From Chondrus crispus (taxonomy: Eukaryota; Rhodophyta; Florideophyceae; Gigartinales; Gigartinaceae), in assembly GCF_000350225.1 (NCBI RefSeq), contig NW_005178726.1, positions 304,544-330,343 on the forward strand: 25,800 nt of DNA, read 5' to 3'. The notes under the pieces are model-generated. The model worked only from the letters and a program-made list of their open reading frames with translations. It made no database searches and was not told the DNA's origin. A program made the translations under genes and the position numbers. Of the stretch, positions 18,095-25,800 are shown piece by piece; the first letter of the stretch is position 1; the number at the start of each line of letters is the position of its first letter.

Positions 18095-18379
18095 TACATA
18101 GACACTCACTAAATTTTCATATCAAGAGCGTAAAAAAAAATCTTTCTTTTCTATCGCCGTTTACAAAAGGCTGATCGACTGGATCAGAACCTAAAAGCAA
18201 CAAACACACTGTACCAAGGGTACTGTACGACGCTACGCATCTTACGGAATATCCTATCCTAGGGGGTGCGGATTATGTGCATAAACTGTAATTGCCCGCA
18301 TTGCATTGTGACATTACGGTGTGCACGGAAAGGAAGTGAAGGGCTGCTACATTAACCTCAGAGGCGTATCGCTAAAATA

Positions 18380-19180
18380 TCACTGCGCCCATTGGATGTA
18401 CCCACTCAACGGAATCCGGATGTTCCTGAAATATTTGAAGGCATCATCGTAGAGCCTAGCTTGAACGATGGAGACCACCACGCGTGGGTAGGAATTCTGG
18501 TACTTGTACCATCCATACCCGCTGGAAATGCTGTAATCGTTTGAGAATTCCGTTCCGCCCGTGTACAGCTGCGGGGAGATGTAGTCGATGTTGCGTGAAG
18601 ATAAGAACGAGTCCATCAGGGTGCCAGCATCCTCGATTCCGTACGGTGCGGAGTGGCTCACCGTCACGACAACTGAAAAGTCATACGATTTAGCCAGAGC
18701 AAACGATCTGGCAAAATCACCACGAAGACCACTGTCCCCCGCCTCAACGTCGTACACAATTCCGGAATAGCCGGATAGAAGTCCACCGGAGATTACCGCA
18801 TTAATGCTAGCAATGCCGGCTCGTGTGAATCTTCCTGGTTCGGTTCCCCCTCCAAACGCGATGTACTTATCCCCTTTCAGCGTGCGATACACCTTCTTGC
18901 TCCTATCCAACGCTGTCCGGGCATTTGTGAATCCGCTAAAAGCGACAGACATGGTCGCGCTATAAAGGCCAGGTGTGGGTGTGTATGGCCATGTCCAAGC
19001 GTAGTAACCAACAAGAGATGCTGGGTAAACTTGGCGAACTCCATTGCTTGTCATTTCGGCTTGGCGCATAGTAACTGGGGCGTCTCCATCGACTTGACGT
19101 ACTTCTTTCGTCAAGTTTCCTTCGAAGCCGGCGGCGAGTCCAATGAGAAGAATGATACAGAACAACCCAACCGTCCTCAT
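18380..19180 (-). CDS. Secreted GH18-like protein without DPBB, copy C
   Basis: The product has 266 residues with the same signal peptide as copy B (MRTVGLFCIILLIGLAAG), then GFEGNLTKEVRQVDGDAP directly joined to TMRQAEMTSNGVRQV, so the roughly 100-residue DPBB of copy B is absent without breaking the frame. The GH18-like domain is complete (YYAWTW, KYIAFGGG, GIVYDVE, YISPQLY, GYIQWAQ). It is more diverged than A and richer in basic residues (for example DRSKKVYRTLKGDK). The start is fixed by the signal peptide and by a TATA box about 147 bp upstream. It is probably a functional secreted paralogue with wall- or sugar-related binding, by inference from the fold. Confidence 0.85.
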   Translation of the reverse strand: MRTVGLFCIILLIGLAAGFEGNLTKEVRQVDGDAPVTMRQAEMTSNGVRQVYPASLVGYYAWTWPYTPTPGLYSATMSVAFSGFTNARTALDRSKKVYRTLKGDKYIAFGGGTEPGRFTRAGIASINAVISGGLLSGYSGIVYDVEAGDSGLRGDFARSFALAKSYDFSVVVTVSHSAPYGIEDAGTLMDSFLSSRNIDYISPQLYTGGTEFSNDYSISSGYGWYKYQNSYPRVVVSIVQARLYDDAFKYFRNIRIPLSGYIQWAQ

Positions 19181-19326
19181 GGTGAAGTTTTTCTAAATGT
19201 GTTGATGCCTTGCTTCTTGTTTACTGTGGAAAAAATGACTCAAAGGTCGCTTGAGGGATTGCAGTGCGGGCGTGTGAGAGATGGTAGGAGAATGATCCGG
19301 TTACCCCTTCTATGTTGAGCTTCATC

Positions 19327-19335
19327 CTTTATATA
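19327..19335 (-). promoter_or_regulatory. TATA box of GH18-like copy C
   Basis: TATATAAAG on the minus strand, about 147 bp before the ATG at 19180, in the conserved upstream stretch. Confidence 0.6.
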
Positions 19336-19518
19336 CAGTACCCGACGACTTCACGAAGCTGTGCACGCCATCACCGTACAAGATACACGAGTGATTCAAT
19401 TGAACTGCTGCAGCAGTCTCGATGTTGCAAAGTTAGGACCTTCTCCTCTTGGAAGCAGATTTGGAACGGGCAGCAAACACGACCAAGGACATATACCATA
19501 GAAACCGGCACGTGGCGA

Positions 19519-19544
19519 GTGTGTGTGTGTGTGTGTGTGTGTGT
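19519..19544. repeat. (GT)13 microsatellite
   Basis: Thirteen uninterrupted GT units. Blocks A and B have only short GTGTGCG-type sequence at the matching site, so it expanded in block C. Confidence 0.95.
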
Positions 19545-19610
19545 CTTTGGTCTTTGTCTTAATGTGCAGATCGATAGCTGCACCATGCCCTGCTGCACCA
19601 TGCCCTGCTA

Positions 19611-20201
19611 GTGTCTGTCGGACCATTGTCCTCATATGAGGACAGTATTCGACCCATTTTATTCTTGACTTCCGCTTCCCCGACAAGTAAGAAAATGATG
19701 CCCCCGCCCCCGTACTTGACTTCTGACTTGGGACCAGAAAGAACGTTGTGAGAATTGCATGTTCTCGGTGGTTGTTATTAGATATGTCTGGAAAAGAAGC
19801 TCTTTTAAACCACCCTAAAACCGCATGTAAAATAACTTCGAAACCAAAAACACCAGTTCAAAAAGGCAACTTGGTACTCAATTTGCATTACATTCTTAAT
19901 CGTTCTGTGTATTCAAAGCTGCTATCCTGGTGTTCTGCAAGATGTTATTGCCGAAAACAAGCAGGTTAAGGAAATAGTGCTCAAGGTAGCTTTTCGAATG
20001 TTCAATTTAATTTATATATTTTTGCAAAAAAAGAGCTGTCCTCATATGAGGACAAGCCCGGGTCGGGTAGATCTACCCGACCGAGGCTTGTGCGCTAGTG
20101 TCTAGCCAACAACTTTCCTCAATTGAGGCCATTTGACCTCATATAAGTGACCGCATATGAGGTCAAATGGCCTCAATTGAGGTCACTTGTCGGCTAGACA
20201 C
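19611..20201 (+). mobile_element. R1 element insertion in block C (R1e), with empty sites in A and B
   Basis: It starts GTGTCTGTCGGACCATTG and ends ..CGGCTAGACAC, flanked by TA (CTAG context) at 19608-19611 and 20201-20204. Block B has the unoccupied CTAG at 16532-16535. The first 33 bases and the inverted last 33 match at about 24 positions and both contain a CCTCA-N2-TGAGG palindrome. GTCCTCATATGAGGAC occurs at about 19628 and again at about 20039. No transposase frame is present. The last 100 bp form a separate foldback with another CTAG at its left edge (20095-20098), so two nested or adjacent elements are possible. Confidence 0.8.
20054..20089. repeat. 36-bp imperfect palindrome
   Basis: Centred on GGTCGGGTAGATCTACCCGACC, with outer AAGCC / GGCTT. 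It sits near the right end of R1e; a broken version occurs in R1f at about 21411-21438. Confidence 0.8.
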
Positions 20202-20204
20202 TAG
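20095..20204. mobile_element. 110-bp foldback element
   Basis: The arms 20095-20144 and 20155-20204 (50 bp each, 4 mismatches) are separated by 10 bases. The ends are CTAGTGTCTAGCC. The arms contain the smaller palindrome CCTCAATTGAGG and the segment GGCCATTTGACCTCATAT. It could be an independent miniature element inserted at the end of R1e, or R1e's own terminal structure. Confidence 0.8.
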
Positions 20205-20946
20205 GACCTTCAGGAAACAAAACAGGATGTTTTCCAAGCCAGATTCCCTACGCGTGACAAGGACGGGAAGCAGTATTTTTTGACAACCGTGAAACAAGTT
20301 TCAAAACAGGCTTCCTCATTTGATCCGGGTGAGGTACCCGCTTCGCCCGATATTTGTCCAACAGTGCCGACAAACTCCAGAAACACAAATACAGTATATC
20401 TTTATGTACATATGTCATCAAGAAAGAGCATAGAAGTAGAAGGGCTTCCTCTAGTAGGGGTGATTCATGATGTTTGTGTGTGTCAAGAAGGGAGTGAAGG
20501 TTTCGCGGCATATGCGCATGAATGTAGTCGTGCTGTCCGGGCCCCACAGCGACCCCACAGCTCGTTATGTTGTCATGCTGAGGGGACGATGGAAGCACTT
20601 CTGCAGATTGATGCTTAAATGTGTGAACTACGTGGAATGGTTGGTGGTTTTGAGAGCAGCTTCTGCATGGAAGGATGTCTCATTTGTCGCCGGGAACACG
20701 GTTCCTGCAAGGTTTCAGGTTTTGGCAGGGGGGGGGGGGGGGGGGGGGGGAGCGGGGGGCACACGGCACGCACTTAGGCACAGACAAATGATGTCGACAA
20801 GTGAAAAAGTCATCAAGAAAATGTGAGATTCCCATTTGTGTTTACGTAAAAAGGGGTGCAGGTTTTCCGAAACATGTACGATGCATCTATGTAAATGCAG
20901 TTTTTTGGGTCTATGGCTCTACAGTTTGTCATTCTGTGAAGACTTC
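20205..20946. other. Upstream flank of block C, non-coding
   Basis: It is homologous to 16540-17370 of block B. Short open frames here differ in frame and sequence from those in A and B, so I regard it as non-coding. It contains the G23 run. Confidence 0.55.
20728..20750 (+). repeat. Poly-G run (23 G)
   Basis: Uninterrupted G23 followed by AGC and six more G. Block B has only GGGGG at the same place (about 17272). It could form a G-quadruplex. Its exact length is prone to sequencing error. Confidence 0.85.
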
Positions 20947-21695
20947 CGCCTATCGGACCATTGTCCTCATATGAGGACATTATTCGACCAATTTTGTTCT
21001 TGACTTTCGCTTCCTCGACAAGAAAGAAAAGATACCCGTGCCACCGTACTTGACCTCTGACTTGGCACCGGAAAGAACTTTGTGAGAATCGCTTGTTCTT
21101 CGTGGTTGTTTTTAGATATGCCTGAAAAACAAGCTATTTTATACCACCTCAAAACCACATGTTAAATAACTTCGAAACCAAAAACGCCATTTTAAAAAGG
21201 CAACTTGGTACTCAATCTGCATTACATTCTTAACCGTTCTGCATATTCAAAGCTGCTATCCCGGTGTTCTGCAAGATGCTATTGCCGAAAACAAGCACGT
21301 CAAGGAAATAGTGCTCAAGGTAGCTTTTTGAATGTTCAATTTAATTTATATATTTTTGCAAAAAAAGAGCTGTCCTCATATGTGGACACTGCCATCCTCA
21401 TGTGAGGACAAGCCCCGGTCGGATAGATCTACCCTACGGAACGAACAACGGGAGTTGATGCATGAATATTTGGACTGCATAGGACAGGTGTCTACACAGC
21501 GTAAGCCAGGTGCGGTGACTCTCGTGTCAAGTTTCTGTCCGACCAAGCGTTATCATAACATAAAAAGCTGCGAATTTTATTTTTATTCATTTCAACTTTG
21601 ATATCCACGGTTTCCTGTGAAATCGCGCCTTGCGTTGTCCAGAAAAAATGAATTAACTTTTGTCTTCATGTGAGGACTAACGGTCCGATTGACAC
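20947..21695 (+). mobile_element. R1 element copy (R1f), with internal insertion
   Basis: The left end TATCGGACCATTGTCCTC matches R1e, and the interior to about 21420 aligns with 19640-20060. The right end, read inward from 21695, is GTGTCAATCGGACCGTTAG followed by TCCTCACATGAAGACA, matching the left TIR of R1e, with TA (CTAG) directly outside at 21696-21697. Between 21430 and 21660 is extra sequence including GTGTCAAG..TGTCCGACCAAG at about 21525, which may be another R1 end nested inside. No coding capacity. Confidence 0.6.
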
Positions 21696-21825
21696 TAGCT
21701 AGTCAATGGCTGTTTATGTAGGGTTCTTGGGTAGGGTTGTTGTGATGTTGAACAGCGGTATCGCGTTGCCTGTAACCCCCGGTAAATGGAGCCTCACCTG
21801 AAATCAACACTGATTAATCGATTCA

Positions 21826-22053
21826 ATAACGGCGAAAAGCTAAAATTCTTCAAAATTTCCTAAAAATGTTTTGAAAAACAATGTACTGTGAGGATAATTT
21901 AGGGTACATTTTCTAGAAATAACCAAAAAAAGTTCAAGGACACTCTTCATTGATATAAATCAAAAAGCGCAAGTATTAAATTTTCAATGACATTTTGGGG
22001 AACTGGATTCGTCATTGTCAATTCAGAAAAAAACATTTGGTTCCAGCTATCCT
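21826..22053 (+). repeat. R2 repeat, dispersed copy
   Basis: It shares with 24147-24447 a start of GCGAAAAGCTAAAATTCTT and with the tandem array the segments caatgacattttgggg, actggattcgtcattg and attcagaaaaaaacatt. No coding frame. Its ends are not well defined. Confidence 0.65.
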
Positions 22054-22263
22054 GAGTGTCAGAAGGGACACGCTCGCGGTGTGTTGTAAATTGTCAGCAT
22101 TACAGAAGTCTCAGACTGTGCCATGGATCGACTGTCGTGCACTGGATTGAAGCAAAGGGAGAGGAAGGGTCGAAAGGTCGGAAGGGTCAATTGACGAGAA
22201 GGTAAGAGTTAAGGGAGACCAAGGGTCGTGGCCGTTTAATTGTAGTCTAGCTCCATAGTACAA

Positions 22264-22554
22264 TTAGTCGCAGAGTCCTTTGTCAGCAACGGCGACCGTG
22301 CAATCGCTGCGGATTAGACTACGCGCTTCGCTTCGCTCCTCAACGATTACCGTCCCCGGTAAGACGAACAAGTAAACACAGCTGCATGCTGCAACTCTGG
22401 CGACACCCTCCCGTGCGGGCAGTCGCATCTCCGTCTTCACCCGAACCCGCGTTCCCGAACGGAACGACACAGGCTCTTGTGCGCCTGCTGTCAGGGTTAC
22501 CCCGACAGACCCCGAAAACTGTTCATAGAAGTTTTCCGACACTTGAGACTCCAT
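22264..22554 (-). other. Unrecognised 96-codon open frame
   Basis: The frame starts MESQVSENFYEQFSGSVGV and ends SDCTVAVADKGLCD. It alternates hydrophobic and polar residues in a beta-like manner (VRVKTEMRLPAREGVARVA, VYLFVLPGTVIVEERSE), which faintly recalls the region following the protease in some LTR-retroelement polyproteins. The start lies at the edge of the R2 array. It could equally be chance. I assign no function. Confidence 0.2.
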
Positions 22555-23054
22555 TTATCAGGGCATTTGCCTGGAAGCAACCAAAAAATGTTCAAAGACA
22601 TTCAAAATTAATAAATCACAAGCCCAAATATTTATTTTTCAATGACATTTTGGGGGACTGGATTCGTCATTGCCAATTCAGAAAAAACATTCGGTTCCAT
22701 TGCGTGAAGCTCTATTTATCAAGGCATTCGCCTGGAAGCAACCAAAAAATGTTCAAAGACACTCAAAATTGATAAAATCACAAGCCCAAATATTTATTTT
22801 TCAATGACATTTTGGGGGACTGGATTCGTCATTGCCAATTCAGAAAAAACATTCGGTTCCAGTTATCGTGAGACTCTATTTATCAAGGCATTTGCCTGGA
22901 AGCAACCAAAAAATGTTCAAAGACACTCAAAATTGATAAAATCACAAGCCCAAATATTTATTTTTCAATGACATTTTGGGGGACTGGATTCGTCATTGCC
23001 AATATCGGGAGGCTCCATTTATCGAAGGTTTCTACGTTTGATAAATGGAATCGG
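22544..23054 (+). repeat. R2 tandem array, three units of about 161-164 bp
   Basis: Landmark GCCTGGAAGCAACC recurs at about 22569, 22730 and 22894 (spacing 161 and 164). Each unit has aatgttcaaagaca, ataaatcacaagccc, tatttatttttcaatg and gggggactggattcgtcat. The last unit is cut short and ends in a foldback (TCCATTTATC .. GATAAATGGA, about 23013-23049). No coding potential. Confidence 0.85.
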
Positions 23055-24146
23055 TCTGCGTGATCCGACTACTTTAGCTTGAGCTAGAGAGATTGCTTTT
23101 GGGGAGACGGGCAGTGTCGAAGGGAGACGGAGTCTGAGCAAAATTCGGAGGGCACTGTCACCAAGCGGGGGTTCTTGAAGTTCCCTGCCTCTCCCCCCGA
23201 TTGTGCTGCCTTAATCAAATGCGGACTTAAATACATATCTCAAGGCTATGCGTATTTCGTGTCGACTCGTGCACTTCTCACCGACTTGTGCATTTTGCAG
23301 ACTGGCTTCGTAAAAGCCCAGAAGCCACGACGGGCAAAACTACGCCTTGCCCGGCTCCTCGTTGGGCCTTACCGCCGCAGTTCGCGCCGCGCTTTTCCCG
23401 CACCGCAGTTGCGGATCGTGGACTACGCTTGATATACTGTGCGCGAAAACGCTATACGCGCCGTTGATACTGTCTCGCATGACCATCGCCTAAGTTTCGT
23501 TTCGGCGAGCGTCGGAGCAACATCGCTAAATGTCACACTTGCTTGCTCTTCAGCATCGTCTTTGCCGATTAAGTACATTGTGCCAGCGTGCAGAGTAATC
23601 CTGTTAGTCTCTTGTTCCCGGACGACACGTCTTCTCTCCATATGCGCGCTCACCCACCTGGAATTTGGCGGGCCGACTCCCAGGACGCCATTCGTCACGA
23701 TGTCGGTACTGAGCTTTAGAAAAACCCCGTCTCTTGAACTCACACCCAAGCTTCGTGAACCGCCGCTCAGCAGATTGAAGCATGTCTTACCCCCTTCGAT
23801 TCTCACCGATTCGGAAGCCAGAAAGTCGCCTATAACCTTAAGGTTCCACAGATTGTGAGATAGCCTTAACCTTCTCCCCAGTGTTGTACTCGACTTGCAG
23901 TATGCTTGGTCGGCCTCGTCCTGATTCCTTCATAACTACCTGCTCTACGCGCCTGCTCTACGCGGAGGGGAATACCCATGCCCCTGACGCTATCTAGGCT
24001 GGAGCTAGTCGACATCAAGCTGTGCTAACTGCGTCCGGCTACTTGTTAGGTAGGAGGCACGAGTGTGCACGCGCACTGGCAGGTGGTCCCACCGTTCCCA
24101 GGAACCGGCTGCGATGAGACTCCTGATAACGTCAGAGGCATCGCAT
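23055..24146. other. Intergenic, one weak minus-strand frame
   Basis: The part outside the frame at 23423-23960 shows no gene. Short inverted pieces such as CGGGCAA .. TTGCCCGG (about 23333-23355) and the duplicated CTCTACGCG near 23943-23962 are present. Confidence 0.4.
23423..23960 (-). pseudogene. Unrecognised protein-like segment, possibly frameshifted
   Basis: A minus-strand frame ending at 23423 is open for about 170 codons and reads sensibly: VIGDFLASESVRIEGGKTC, NRITLHAGTMYLIGKDD, ASVTFSDVAPTLAETKLRRW. An ATG in an adjacent frame near 23930 starts MKESGRGRPSILQVEYNTGE, which runs to a stop near 23840, overlapping the first frame. Together they could be one gene with a frameshift. I do not recognise a family; a retroelement fragment is one possibility. 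Confidence 0.25.
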
Positions 24147-24447
24147 CGCAGCGAAAAGCTAAAATTCTTTAAAGTTTCCCAAAAAGAAGTTGAAAGTTTT
24201 GAAAAATACATGTACTGTAATGAGGAGAATTCAGGCCACATTTGCCTGGAAACAATCAAAAAATGTTCAAAGACACTCACGACCCTGACAACATTGATAA
24301 AAATCACAAGCCCAAGTACTTATATATATTTTCAATGACATTATGGGGGACTGGATTCGTCATTGCCAATATCGGGAGGCTCCATTTATCAAAGGTAGAA
24401 ACCTTTGATAAGTGGAATCTCACGATAACTGGAACCGAATGTGTTTT
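24147..24447 (+). repeat. R2 repeat, dispersed copy with terminal foldback
   Basis: It begins GCGAAAAGCTAAAATTCTTT, contains gcctggaaacaatc, tcacaagcccaagta and ggggactggattcgtcat, and ends in a hairpin with arms 24382-24396 and 24401-24415 (CCATTTATCAAAGGT, one mismatch). After the hairpin, ctcacgataactggaaccgaatg is the inverted form of sequence in the tandem units, so the repeat end is inversely duplicated. Confidence 0.75.
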
Positions 24448-25800
24448 CTGGAAAGTTGCATTCATCGAGAGGGCACTGCAGTAGCGCAGGACACAGACGC
24501 ATGGCGTGTAGAGCATGCCAGCAAGAACCCTACGGCCCAGTACCCAAGGGCACTGTCTGTATGGATCTCATCGCATAGGGGCTCGCCTCGAAAACACGGC
24601 GGCGGAGAAACACGCGTCATCAGAGGGGGTGGCAGCGATGCAGGCTTGGCGCTGCTCTAAAACATTTACTACAGTTGTACATTTAAAGCTTTACTGCATC
24701 CATACAGCATGCACGTGTGAGCATTCCGTTGACGTGCGCATCCCCACGGCGCTGAGTACAAGGCCTCCTGATGTCAGGTGTCAACACTCGCGCCGCGCGC
24801 GGCCTGCACAACAGGAAGCAGGGGGGCAGGGAAAGGAGTCTGCACGGGGGCGCGGCAGCGTGTTCACGCTGCCGTGCCGGGGCTGCCGCGCACGAGGCGG
24901 ACGGTGTGTGAGTCGGTGTATGCCGGGGGACGTGCAAGTGTGAGATGGACCAGGGGGCAGGGTGGCGGCGGCTCTAGCACGGCGGGTGAGCGGGCGGAGC
25001 GCATGTGCGACAACCCGAGCGGGGCTGCTGGGCATAGGGGGGGGGATGGCGGCGGGCATGTCTGTGCGGATCTGGGCAGGTGCAGACGACGGCGGCGAGA
25101 GGTGCTCTGTAGAAGGGTCGCGGCGCAGCGGCGGGGGAGGACATGCAGCGTGGGCGGTGTGCTTCCAGATTCGATGGATTGAAGCGGTGTTGGGGTAGGA
25201 TGTCGTGTCGTGTCGATACGAGGTGTGTGTGACGGATCGCCATCGATGTGCTCGCATCCCACCACGGCACATGTGCACGGACGTGTCGTGTCTGCGGTGT
25301 GCGAAACACGTCATGCTTCTCTGACGCTGTAAAGGCGGGCGCCGGCCGCTTGCTGACGCGCGCGGCATTACATGCGGATCGCGATCAGCGCGCACCGATC
25401 CGGCCCGCTGCATGGCGGCCGTCCGTCTCGCCAAGTGTCCCGCCGGCGCGCTCAGGGCGGGCGGTGCGCCAATGGGGCCGCGCAGCGGGCGCATATGCGC
25501 CGCGAATACTTTAACGTTTAAAAAACGCGAGCGCGTCTGCCAGCCGCATGCGCTCGCATCTTGCGCGGCGTCGCGCACGTTTCGACACGCGCGGCGAGGC
25601 CAACCAGCGCGCGGCGACCGCTCGTACCCACGTGTACTCGACCGCGCACGGGGAGGGCTGCCGCCTGCCGCGCCCTGCCGCGCCCTGCCACGCCAGCCGT
25701 GCTGGCGGACGCGCCTTAAACCTGCTCGCACAGGCGCTCCCGTCGCGAGCCCCTTCAGAAGGGTCCCCGAGAGCGCCTCACCTCGCCGATGTCATCTACC
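24448..25800. other. GC- and CpG-rich end of the window, no gene supported
   Basis: From about 24.7 kb GC rises sharply with many CGCG and GGGGG runs, so long frames are open in several phases on both strands (the longest at 24781-25731 on minus). They are Arg/Pro/Ala-rich with no recognisable domain. It may be a CpG-rich promoter region for a gene beyond the right edge, or a different repeat type. Confidence 0.45.

Larger units (their letters stand above)
17915..20848. repeat. Segmental duplication block C
   Basis: This is the most diverged of the three blocks. It contains R1d, GH18-like copy C, a TATA box, a (GT)n repeat, a 591-bp R1 insertion in the upstream flank, and a 23-base G run. 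It lacks the 25-bp hairpin found in A and B. Confidence 0.75.

Noticed and set aside
24781..25731. 316-codon minus-strand frame in the GC-rich end
   Set aside because: Several overlapping frames are open on both strands there because stops are rare in GC-rich DNA. Composition is Arg/Pro/Ala-rich with no domain.
1..25800. tRNA or rRNA genes, and CRISPR arrays
   Set aside because: I saw no cloverleaf with a GTTCGAATC-type arm, no rRNA-like conserved segment, and no evenly spaced short direct repeats. The only tandem units are the 161-164-bp R2 array and the 76-bp palindrome repeat.

Overview
This is a repeat-rich nuclear window from a eukaryote. The complete genes have no visible introns, TATATAAAG boxes lie upstream of genes, AATAAA signals are present, and the transposases are eukaryotic types (pogo/Tigger, PIF/Harbinger with a Myb/SANT partner, probable piggyBac zinc domain). 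There are no bacterial operons and no tRNA or rRNA that I can see. Intronless genes packed between many DNA transposons, with a fungal-looking secreted DPBB protein, suggest a red alga such as a florideophyte. That is a low-to-moderate confidence guess, and a fungus-like or stramenopile protist is not excluded.

The only host-type genes I can support are three paralogues on the minus strand at 2323-3006 (copy A), 15067-16137 (copy B) and 18380-19180 (copy C). Copy B is complete: signal peptide, RlpA/expansin-like double-psi beta-barrel (DPBB), then a short GH18 (chitinase)-like domain. Copy C keeps the signal peptide and the GH18-like domain but lacks the DPBB. Copy A lacks both the DPBB and the signal peptide. 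Each gene sits in a copied block of about 3 kb (A about 1609-4586, B about 14350-17370, C about 17915-20848) with the same TATA box, the same upstream flank and a terminal-inverted-repeat element (here R1) on its 3' side.

Blocks A and B are separated by about 10 kb of mobile DNA. This holds a pogo-type element (about 4887-7260, transposase 5266-6702 plus a frameshifted tail), a dead PIF/Harbinger transposase (7819-9084), an array of CACGTG palindromes (10093-10397), a remnant Cys-rich domain (10941-11246), and a near-complete Harbinger element (about 11681-14292) with convergent Myb/SANT-like and transposase genes, each broken by one lesion.

Comparing the three blocks gives empty sites for two non-autonomous elements: a 448-bp element in A (4011-4458) and a 591-bp R1 insertion in C (19611-20201), both with TA-type target duplications. 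Right of block C are another R1 copy (20947-21695), a second repeat family (R2: 21826-22053, a 3-unit tandem array at 22544-23054, and 24147-24447), and from about 24.7 kb a sharply GC-rich, CpG-rich end without a convincing gene. Palindromes and foldbacks are unusually frequent throughout, and the heptamer TACTGTA/TACAGTA recurs far more often than expected.
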